Shown here: positions 12,485 to 21,926 of the stretch, one piece after another
Numbering within the stretch: position 1 is the stretch's first letter
How the letters are laid out: each line of letters opens with the position of its first letter
Source: Juglans regia
Lineage: Eukaryota; Streptophyta; Magnoliopsida; Fagales; Juglandaceae
Assembly: GCF_001411555.2 (NCBI RefSeq)
Contig: NC_049903.1
Location: 28,714,583 to 28,778,582 of the forward strand
DNA: 64,000 nucleotides
Direction of reading: 5' to 3'
Position numbers and translations under genes: made by a program
Notes under the pieces: model-generated
What the model saw: the letters and a program-made list of their open reading frames with translations, nothing else
Databases searched by the model: none
What the model was told of the DNA's origin: nothing

Positions 12485-13612
12485 GTTTTTCTGTCTAGTC
12501 CCTGATCTGTTCGTTGGAGTTCATATTACTTTGGATTCTTATTATTTTTCATGCGGGCTAGCTTTAGAAGTTTGCTACTTTTCTCCATTTTTTATCTGTT
12601 TTTTTCTGTTCTGAAATCTCTCAATCTTGTTTACTATTTAGCGAAATGGTTTTTAGCTGGTGGGACGCTAAAAAAAAATCTATATCCGTTAATGTTTCAA
12701 TATTATTAGTTCATAATTAAGTTACGTCTGTCATGCTCGTATAATCCCGCTCATGTATCATTTGTTGATATATTTGGGAGTTCTTGCCAATTAATATCCA
12801 TGACTCTGCTAGAATATTCCTTGAAGTAGATCGAGTTTTAAGTCAAAATTACGAGTTCCTCATCATATATGTGTCTATTCGATATTTGTGATAATTTAAT
12901 TGTTTGATTTGTGACAAGTAGCTAAGAATCACTCTATTTGAACTATGAGCTGTCGGGCTTGCCATGAATTATTAGTGTTGTTTATGTTTTACTGTTTTTG
13001 TGTTAATTAGACTCTGTTTGTTTGGTTCTAAATTAGTTATTTTTGTAAAACTGTTTTTCTCGTTTTCTGGGTTTTGAGAGGTGAGCAAAAAGTTCAAGCT
13101 TTGTTTAAAAGATTGGTTTCAAACTCAAAAAATTTTGAAAACCAACTCAAAAATTTTGAAAACCAACTTATGCCATTGCACGCCGTCTATCCACAACCAA
13201 AATCTCCCAATATTAGCCATAGAATTAGGGACGAAGGAGAACATATACAGATATACACACTATACCCCTAATGTCCCGGTGCCCCTTTTTTTTCTCTCTT
13301 CACTACAGTGTAACTTTGACTATAAAGAAATAATAAAAAAAATTGATAAGCTGTAAATTACCCAAAAAAAAAAACGTCCACAGGAAAATTTTGACCATAA
13401 TAGCTACCCAAATTTTCTATAAAGAGAGAAGTTTTCTTTTTCCTCCCCATTGCAGATAGATGAAACCTTTCACTGGTATATGAAGTAGGGGTTTTGTATT
13501 TCTTCCTTTCTCTTTTATAGTGACTCTGAACTGTTTTATTTTTATATAGTATCAAAAATCAATTGATTCTTCTTTGAATTTTCAAGGAAAACTTAAAAAG
13601 GTTATTATTTAA
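12485..13612. other. repeated intron/flank sequence of the adenylate kinase relic
   Basis: Non-coding and AT-rich. It is closely matched by 27500-28290 plus 29217-29470 in unit 2 and by 55950-56740 in unit 3. The small frames here (13074-13356) are part of this repeat and not genes. Confidence 0.7.
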
Positions 13613-13800
13613 GGGTAATGATAGACTTACTACCCATTTATTACTCCTTTTATTTTATTTTATTTTTTATTTTTATTTAATGATTAAAGAAGTGACTATT
13701 ATTGAAGTTGTATATTTTTTTAATTTTTCTTAATGATTAGAGATGTTAAAAAAATACTTAAAAGAAAATAATAAAAAAATAAAAATAAAAATACTTATCG
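13613..13800. mobile_element. MITE relic, 'gggtaatgatag' family
   Basis: It begins GGGTAATGATAGACTTACTACCC and shares an inner 'ttaaaaaaatacttaaaaga' block with the complete element at 16678-16918. The right inverted end is decayed. The same relic recurs at about 56742-56942 because the flanking segment is duplicated. Confidence 0.6.
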
Positions 13801-14818
13801 TAAGCTGAATCATGATCTATTCTTGATGGTTTTCCTCTAACAATAAATCAAGCTGTGAGCAATTTCCTTGTGGTCAAGAGAGATTGTTATGCCTTACAAT
13901 CTATTAAATATTAAGTTTTCTTCACTGAAGTGAAAAGGAATGGATTTTTTAAACTGGGAAGATTATGACCCTGATCATCTTCTTGTATTTCAATCGAAAG
14001 AGAAGAAAAAGGTGTTGTGGTAGTATGGGACAACAGAATTTTGCTTGCTACTACGAAGCCTAGATGTTCTCTATTTTTGCTGCAACTCATCTAATACCAA
14101 TCAAGGAACATCCCCATGTCAAAGATACCCTTCCAAAACCCAAGGGTTAGTAGGCCTGGGTTTCAATTTTTTTTTCCTTCTAACAATGTTTATTTCCCAA
14201 TTTGTCTAGATAATAGTACTCTTAATCTAATTTTCCCAATCGTTAAATACACCAGTCACCAAGGACTACTTTTGTTCTCTTTGATTCTCTTTTGGGCAGA
14301 TAATATCTTTCTCTAATGTTTTTCTCCAACCCAAATTAGGTGACCAACCAGTATTACATTAATGTCACTTTCTCTCTCTGTCTAGTAGTAAGAAAATATC
14401 ATATTCTCTCTAGTACTCATGCCCTTTATGATATGTGCTCAGATTTGGCTTGATTGTTTGTGTTCTCAGGAAATATTGGAACAGGCTATTGGCATTGACT
14501 TGGTTGTCAATCTAAAGCTCCAGGAAGATGTATTGCCTAAGAAATGTCCTCAAAGAAGAATTTGCAGTGAGTTTGGGAAATTTCAATATGGCCTCCACTA
14601 ACATCAAGGGTGGAAATTGGAATCCTGGTATTAGCTGGCTCCACTTATTCCCCAGCCACATTGTATGTTGAATCTCATTCTTGGTCAGATGATACTGAAG
14701 CCGTAGTAAAAGAACAGGTAGATATTGTTTGATTCTTTTTCTTTGTTCTTTATTGAGGCGGCATTTGCAAGACATTTGTCAATGCAAAGACATTTTTTTT
14801 TTCTTTTTGCTTTAACAG

Positions 14819-16596
14819 ACCATAAAGACAAACGTGATTGGCACCCTGAACATGCTAGGACTTGCCAAGCGAGTTGGTGCCAGGTTTGGGGACTTGAGGT
14901 TATATTTATTACTTTGACTGCTGTCATCAACTGTCAGTAATAATACACTGTTGAACAGGATTTTACTTACATCAACCTCAGAGGTATATGGAGATCCTCT
15001 TGTGCATCCCCAGCCAGAAAGCTACTGGGGAAATGTTAACCCAATTGGTAGGTATCCATCAAACTTAGCCTGTGATCCATTGCCTAATCTAATAAGATGA
15101 TTATGGCTTGGCTGGATTTTATATCCAGTGGGCATTTATTGTCACTGAAGAAAGTAGAAAGAATGCTCCATTGTCTTAGTACTCACTAAATAGAATTGAT
15201 TAATATACTCACACGTGTGTGTGTGTCTATGTATATGTAAATACATAGTCTGATATTTACCATTTGATTGGGGAGATTGGAGACACACTGAACTTATTTC
15301 TATTGCCTAATCTAATAAGATGATTATGGCTTGGCCGATTAAGATTTTATATCCAGTGGAAATTTATTGTCACTGAAGAAAGTAGAAAGAATGCACCATT
15401 GTCTTAGTACTCACTAAATGGAATTGGTTAATATATGCACGTGTGCGTGTGTCTATGTTTATGTAAATACGTAGTCTGATATTTACCATTTGAATGGAGA
15501 GATTAGGGACACTGAACTTATTTCCTTGATTAACAAGTTTCTATTCTTAACTTTTTTCTGAATCTCATAAATTCATAATGACTTCTCACCACCAAATGCA
15601 TTTTCTGAATTGTAGGAGTTCGGAGCTGCTATGATGAGGGGAAGCGTGTAGCTGAGACCTTGATGTTTGATTATCACAGGCAGCATGGGATAGGTAAAAG
15701 TCCTCGTATAAGTAAAGCTTTTCCTCCTTTTCTTGCTAAATTAGAAGATTTTCCAATTATAATTTCTTTTGATGTATTTTATTTCACTTTATCTTTTACA
15801 ACAGAAATTCGCATTGCTAGAATCTTCAACACATACGGGCCACGCATGAATATTGATGATGGGCGGGTGGTCAGCAATTTCATAGCCCAAGCAATTCGGT
15901 AAGTAGTGCTGTTTCATTGCTTTCTTCTTACCATGATAGTGACATTGGCTTGGTGTAGCATTGATACAGCTTACTGATCTCTTTTATGGAGGCCTTATAA
16001 AAGTCCAAAATGTGTTTGATGTGCCTTCTTGTCAACAAATATGGCAATTTCGAAAAGCTTTTTAGTTGTTACACTGCTTTCTATAACTTGGTTCATTGTA
16101 CCTTGACTTGGTGGAATTGTTAAAATCTTTATTTCTTCACTGGTGTAGTTTTGTTTAGCCATTAACTTCAGCTCCCTGTTTCATGCTTTGCAGTGATGAA
16201 CCATTGACGGTCCAACATCCCGGAACCCAAACTCGCAGTTTCTGTTATGTTTCTGACATGGTATGCAAGATGTATAATTTGCTTGAACTCTGCTTTGACT
16301 TATAGGGCTCGATTGAAAGGGCAATATGTTTGTTTAAAATGTTTCTCTATCCAAAAAAATATAGATTTTTGTCTAAATGTTTCAGGTTGATGGCCTTATT
16401 CGTCTAATGGAAGGAGAGAACACCGGGCCAATCAACATTGGAAATCCAGGTGGTCTTACAAACTGTGATTGTGCATATGTAGAGACATCCAGGTCCCTGA
16501 TGTTGTAGGTAATTATGTGCATATACTAACCTTGGTAGTTCTTGTACATCTTCAGGTGAATTTACCATGCTTGAACTTGCCGAGACAGTAAAGGAG
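14819..16596 (+). pseudogene. UDP-glucuronate decarboxylase (UXS) fragment, seven exons
   Basis: The exons are 14819-14883 (TIKTNVIGTLNMLGLAKR), 14959-15047 ([13 protein letters not shown]), 15616-15693 ([18 protein letters not shown]), 15805-15898 ([14 protein letters not shown]), 16194-16260 ([14 protein letters not shown]), 16386-16449 (VDGLIRLMEGEN) and 16556-16596 (FTMLELAETVKE). All have GT/AG borders and join in frame, and YxxxK (YDEGK) is present. UXS converts UDP-glucuronate to UDP-xylose for cell-wall polysaccharides. The N-terminal NAD-binding exons and the last exon(s) are absent, so no working enzyme is expected. It follows adenylate kinase relic sequence after a junction near 14790. 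The exon frames being intact suggests a recent capture or selection until recently. Confidence 0.85.
15081..15525 (+). repeat. 223-bp tandem duplication in a UXS intron
   Basis: The block starting 'tgcctaatctaataagatga' at 15081 recurs at 15304. The two copies differ at several sites and in the (GT)n tract near 15213. It lies between UXS exons 2 and 3. Confidence 0.9.
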
Positions 16597-16677
16597 GTCA
16601 GTTTCTATTTGCCACTGATTTTTTAACGCTATGTGACTCTGATATGTTATCTTTTAAGTTGGATTCTTTATTCAATA

Positions 16678-16918
16678 GAAAATGATAGGGTTACTACCCT
16701 CATACTACTCATTTACTATTCTTTTTGTATTTGATTTTTTTTTAATATTTATTTTACTTAATGGTTAAGGAATTGACTATTAATAAAATTATATATTTTT
16801 TTAATTTTTTCTTAATGTCTAAGGATGTTAAAAAAATACTTAAAAGAAAATAATAAAAAAATAAATAGATTATAAGTAGTAAATAGGTAGTAAAAGGGTA
16901 GTAACCCTATCACTACCC
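16678..16918. mobile_element. 241-bp MITE with 10-bp target duplication
   Basis: The inverted ends share TGATAGGGTTACTACCC, and similarity runs on for about 38 bp. Both sides carry TTATTCAATA (16668-16677 and 16919-16928). The 9-10 bp duplication suggests a Mutator-type origin; hAT (8 bp) is possible. It sits just past the last UXS exon. Confidence 0.85.
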
Positions 16919-17048
16919 TTATTCAATATGATGCATTTGTTGAGACGTGACGTGGAAGTAGTTTGATGGCTGATTGTGTTGTGCAAGTTTTGGACTAGCA
17001 GAGTTTTTCCTCTCAAGTATGAAACTAAAAAGGATTAAGGTCAAAGAT

Positions 17049-17191
17049 AGAAGTCACTATTGGGAGTATCTATTTTACACATATGATGTGACATTATTTA
17101 GACCACACATCTTTCTAAATGAGTGTTGAAAATAATCAACTAAAAGTAACCACGCAGTGAGTGTAAAGTGTGCACTGCTATAATAACTTCT
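17049..17191. mobile_element. 143-bp MITE, copy 2
   Basis: Same length and ends as 5763-5905, at the equivalent place in the 5' flank of unit 2. It therefore predates the unit duplication or was copied with it. Confidence 0.65.
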
Positions 17192-17730
17192 CTCTAGTAT
17201 TATTAAAAAATAATAACTAAAGATTAAGAAAAATTCTATATTCAGTCGACTCATTTAAGCGTCGCGTAAACGGCTATTGATGTGGCAAAATGAAAACGAA
17301 CCGTTTCACTCCACCAAGCTTCCCTCAAATTTTTTTTTTTCATTTCATTCCCTCCCTCTGCGTTCCCTCTCTTTCTCAGTCCTTCCCTCTCTGCATTTCC
17401 TCTTCGCCTCAAGAACTCCCACTCTCGATCCTTCCACGAAGCGCATCCTGTCGAAGACCACGAGTCCATCCTCTGGAAGCACCGAAGAAACCTCGACGGC
17501 ACGTCCCTCCCCTTGAACTCACCGCCCTCCCTCCCTCTGCCGACTGATGGAAGTCTGAGCCCACAAATCGCTGCTCTGAGACCACAAATCGCCGCCTTCG
17601 TCTTCAGCCATAGCGTTACGTCGTCTTCCTCAGTTTTCCTATCTCAAACCCTACATAGCCCGCCCTAGTTCCGTTCATTCCGAAACCAGTTAGCCCTAAC
17701 CCTAGCCTCCTAGGGTATCGTATTTTGAAG

Positions 17731-18463
17731 ATGCGTGCTCTGGTAAGACTTCTTGGTGCACTGGAATTCCCGTTACTTCGTATAAATTCAGCAAGGGTTC
17801 TAAGAAATTTGTGCTCGTACAGTTGTGCAAATTGCTTCAACCACTTAAAGGGGGTAACAGCCGCAGCACCTACAGTAAGTGTTTTCTACAATAACCATAG
17901 TTCAACAACATTTTCTTCTCCCCTAATGTTTATGTTTTGTCAGGAGGGGCACCATAATACAAGCTTTCATATACAATTTTCAATACTGTAAGCATGATAC
18001 ATACCTTCACTACACATTAAATGATTTCCCTTTCCTATTGCAGGTGCTTCGGGCAATCATGTTAGACGAGAATAAATTACAGGAAGTCATGCTAGGACTA
18101 GCAGCACATGCTTTTGAATTCATGACTTCTCAAGAGTCGAGCATCATGTTTGAGAGAGAAGGAACTGAGGCTGAATTGGGTGATAAATTAGTCCACATTC
18201 TGAAGTAGCACCACTATCCACCAATTAAAATTTCAAGAATAAGGAGGTTTACCATAGAGTTGGTGATATGGATGATGAGAGATAATGTAACAAATGTTCG
18301 TATTTTCAAGAATTTGGGGATGGAGAAGGTGTTGGAGGCTCTCTTGCAGACCAAAGCAGAGCTTGAAAGCTTTAATATTTTCTCCGATACTATTGGAATT
18401 AATCGGCACAGCACAACAATTCACTCACTCGTTGAAACTGCTTTGAAGTTGTTGGAGGGGTAA
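17731..18463 (+). pseudogene. ARM-repeat protein fragment captured in the MULE
   Basis: Exon 1 (17731-17874) gives MRALVRLLGALEFPL...GVTAAAPT. A 169-bp GT/AG intron (17875-18043) follows, then exon 2 in frame from 18044, with VLRAIMLDENKLQEVMLG. A TAG at 18206-18208 interrupts what was a lysine-histidine stretch. The same frame resumes with HHYPPIKISRIRRF, ends LVETALKLLEG and stops at 18461-18463. It resembles the C-terminal part of a plant ARM-repeat protein family of unknown function. The preserved intron shows capture from genomic DNA, not cDNA. The stop makes it non-functional as read. Confidence 0.6.
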
Positions 18464-20430
18464 AAATTCTTTGTAGTGGACATGGATACTCAAATTCGCA
18501 GATTAATTTATTTTGTAGACATGCATACATGAAAGTTGCAGAAGGTTCTTTTTATCTATGTAAGGAGGGTGCGATGTAATTATCTTAAAGTTATGCCAAT
18601 TAACACAATTCATAAGTCTTTTACCAGCTGAAACTCTTGTTGCCCCCTGTTGCAATATAATTGGCATCTTCTTTTCCACAATATCAATGGACCTTCAAAT
18701 GAATTTGGATTTAAACTAGCCAAAATGGCATTGGAGTTTCCTTTTTTTTTTTTATGCAGACTTGAACCGGCCTAAACTTTTACTTACTCCTTCTAGTGTG
18801 GAGGAACCAATCAAAGATAACAGAAAATCCAGGGCACTAGAGGATAAATACAACATCTACACATGGACAGCAAAATGCCAACCTCATGCAGCTAATATGA
18901 GTTTTTTTGTCACTCGTTCCTTTTCCTAACAAATCGAAGAACAACTTGGAATAATTTGCACTGCCAAGAAATTTCTGACCTAATACCTAATCTATTTTCC
19001 ATTTACTACAACTCAGCTCTATCACGTTGCATGCATCTCCAAGAAGTGGCAAGCTCATTCTATATTCACCAAAAGTACCGATAATTTTTAGATTACCCAC
19101 CCTTGCATGAACTGTTCTACTACATTCTATTAAAATAATTATTTACCCTGTTAAACCAACAATTGGCAATATGTAGGAATTTCCACAATCTCAGACTTTG
19201 AACTAGTAAATAAGCCATAAAGGGAAAACACAATGTTACTTGAGAAATATAAGAGTTTTCAAACCTAACAGTAGAACTTAGACAATCCAGATAAGATCGT
19301 TAGATATGTTCCAACCATTAATTTGACATCACTTGCATAGCTTGCTTGCCATATTGCCATGTCAAAAGCTCACTAAAAAAAGAGTTGCTGAGACAAAAGG
19401 AGCTATATCGATCTAGTGCAATGTAAAGGAGGTAGAAGACTTCCTCTTACCCAAATATACATTATCTTTCAAGAGCATAAACATGATTTCCACACATGCA
19501 TATTACTGCATTAGCTAACGATTTTTTTAAAAAGAAAAGGACGGTACATATAATAGCTTATGAATCTTCTTAAACTCAAAGACTCAATATTGGTACCAAG
19601 AAAGGCTTGTCAAGCTGGCTCACAGTATGAGTAAAGTATTAATTCACACCATCCGTTAGTTTAAAATACCTTCCTCCCAAGTGCTTCCTCTGTCCCCTAT
19701 AAGGCAAGACAAAGCAGAACCTCAAATACATGACAATTAGTCCCCGGGAAATTAGTAAAAGTTCAGCAGCCTTGCAAAATTGTTCATCTAACTGAACACA
19801 TCGACGCTTACTCACAACATATTCATTCATTCATAAGAAACACAAGTAGAAAATCTAAATTCAGAGAGCATCATGAGCGTTAAAACACAACAAAATCATA
19901 CCACGCACGGATCTCCATTTCTACTAGTTCAAGTAGTTCTGGATCATTTACTTATTGTATGCACTTAATTGAGAAAGCATGTCAATGATCATTGGCACCC
20001 CAACCTGAGCCACAAAAACAAAGGGAACCATTACACACCTGACGACCAAGTAGAATATGTTCCTTGGCTTTGTCGCATGCTCACATCTGTAGCATGTACC
20101 AGCAAAATGCCTTCTATTTACGATAGAAATTGGGGTCCTCCCTAACACTTCAGCATAGACTTTGGACCCACTTTTTTTTTTTTAAGTTTTTCTTATGCAA
20201 ACTTAACGTTGAATTGAAAGTGAAAAATAAATGATAGTTCGAGTAAAACATGCAAATCGCCGTCAGTTTCTAGTAGCATTCAGAGAAAATCGCCGAAGAA
20301 AGTTTCTGGCTGAAGAGAAGCACAAATCACCAAATCAGAGGAAGAAGACGAGAAGCGGAGAAGCAAAGCGGAATCCGAAATGCACTGCCCTCTGTTTTTT
20401 TTTTTTTTTAATTTTTAAGTTTTTAATTTT
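18464..20430. other. interior of the MULE, no recognised gene
   Basis: AT-rich filler with poly(T) tracts at about 18741, 20171 and 20395. A - strand frame ending in VPMIIDMLSQLSAYNK (about 19960-20148) could be a second captured fragment, but I do not recognise it. The CT-rich 17330-17530 stretch before the ARM exons looks like a captured 5' leader. Confidence 0.4.
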
Positions 20431-20965
20431 TATTTTATAACAGCTGCCACATCAACCGACTGCACTGCGACTACAGCTGAAGACTGTACATAGCGGAACT
20501 GATTAATTAAACCTCGACCTCGACCTCAGCAATTTATGACGTGGAAATTTTGATTCCCTGCCTCCAGACCAAACAATAAAATGAGTTTTGGTTCTTGTCC
20601 AATCATTTCAACTAATTAAAATCTTATTATTATATATATGTCAGTGGTGTGAAACATTTCTTCTTCATTACAAGGACTCTAAAATAATAAAACAACAAAG
20701 AAAAATGTAAAGAATTAACGCAAATATCACTCGTCAAACAGTCAATTCCGAAACTCAAAACTCTTTATTTTGTTCCCTTTTACATATATAATCAAATTTT
20801 GAAGAACGCATGCACTTAACTAACCATTAATTATTATCACCATTAAACCAAGCACAGAAATAGATATTTATATCCCAAATAATTGGTTTTTTAGGTTTTT
20901 TTTTTCTTATTAAAAAGTCACAAAAGAGATATTAATTATTATAATTTTTATTTCATTTGTTTGGT

Positions 20966-21170
20966 CTCGTTTGTTTTCGATCACAACTTCTCTTAATTAT
21001 TTCATTTCAACTAATTATTATAAGTTTATTAAATTTTTATATAAAATAAAATAAATAAATCAATTTTTCAATTTTTTAAATAAAAATAATATTAAAAAAA
21101 TATATTATAATAATATATTATTTAATTTTTAATTTTAATTCATGTCATTTTATCGGTAAAAGCAAATGAG
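20966..21170. mobile_element. MITE with CTCGTTTGTTTTC ends, copy 2
   Basis: The duplicate of 6423-6628, at the same place in the unit 2 flank and one base shorter. Confidence 0.6.
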
Positions 21171-21871
21171 TATAGTTCCTGCAACTCTTTTGTAGATGTT
21201 CAGGACGCTTCTCGGGAATTCTGCTCAAATAGTGGGCTATTGACCTGACTAGCCATATTTTACCAAAAAGTCCCTTATTTCTAACAACCACCACAGGGGG
21301 GTTGTTGTAGAGTTAATGGAGTCGATAGAGTTGTTATTGTTCCCCTTGGGCCCTCTGAGTTTTTTATTTTTCAGATATCAACTAAATATTTTTCTCTAAA
21401 ATTAAAATATATCAATTAAAATTAAAAGGTTAGAAGAGAGTTTCATATTTTTTGGAGAATTTGATTAGGTTTTTCAAAATTTTTAATAAGCAAATGAACC
21501 TTGTTATTTTCTTTTATTTACTTTCTTAACACTACTACTCCTTTTAATATATCTCACTTTCTATTTTATCAGCGAAATGCGTGCTCAATTGCTTAGACAA
21601 AAAAAAAAAAAAGAACTAAAAAGTAAAGACCAAACAATACGTCGAACATTAAATAGCCGGACCTATATATAATTAATACATGAATATTAGTCAATGAGTC
21701 GTCGCATGCATGCAGGACAAGTCTTGAGGGTCGATTTCAAGGAATAAATGTATAATTGGCTTTCAAAAGGAAATTTCAATTCAGGCTAGGATGAATATTC
21801 ATTCATGGACATTTCCAGGATGATTCGTTCAATTATTTCACAGGCCAGCCTAGCTTGAGAGTATCTTTTCT

Positions 21872-21880
21872 TATATATAC
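21872..21880 (+). promoter_or_regulatory. TATA-like box of receptor 2
   Basis: TATATATAC lies about 55 bp before the ATG and aligns with the boxes of the other two units. Confidence 0.5.
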
Positions 21881-21926
21881 AAGTCTAGCCTAGTACTAAT
21901 CCATCATTACTTACTCATAAATTAAA

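Larger units (their letters stand above)
12123..14717 (+). pseudogene. organellar adenylate kinase relic, unit 1
   Basis: First-exon remains lie at about 12150-12484. They encode, across frame shifts, pieces like DANAPFATPIPPEA, RNVQWVLLGSPG and ASRLSNILGVPRVA, matching the P-loop exon of plant chloroplast/mitochondrial adenylate kinase. The P-loop lysine region is altered (GLGMGT instead of GVGKGT). A later exon at 14470-14717 gives EILEQAIGIDLVVNLKL, then NFNMASTNIKGGN and SDDTEAVVKEQ, again with frame shifts. The middle exons (AMP-lid and FILDGFPRT part) are missing. The enzyme would make 2 ADP from ATP and AMP; this copy cannot. The parallel relic is at 55593-58753. Confidence 0.75.
17228..20501. 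mobile_element. Mutator-like element with captured gene (Pack-MULE)
   Basis: The left end (17228 to about 17290) and the inverted right end (about 20440-20501) are degenerate inverted repeats sharing CTATNTNCAGTC near the tip and TTGATGTGGCA inside. The flanking 9-bp duplication is AAAGATTAA (17219-17227) against ATTAATTAA (20502-20510). Unit 1 shows the empty site, a single AAAGATTAA at 5933-5941 directly followed by the same 'acctcgacctcg'. It contains an ARM-repeat gene fragment but no transposase. Confidence 0.8.
20511..21926. repeat. 5' flank of unit 2
   Basis: Nearly identical to 5942-7382. Differences are a few substitutions and small indels: fewer 'cctcga' repeats, loss of the stretch around 'aatacgtcgagcaataattt', and four extra bases before receptor 2. 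It is more alike than the 3' parts of the units are to each other. Confidence 0.85.

Noticed and set aside
12123..12614. 163-codon frame as an independent gene
   Set aside because: Other frames of the same DNA give the adenylate kinase P-loop exon in pieces, and the paralogous copies break the frame differently.
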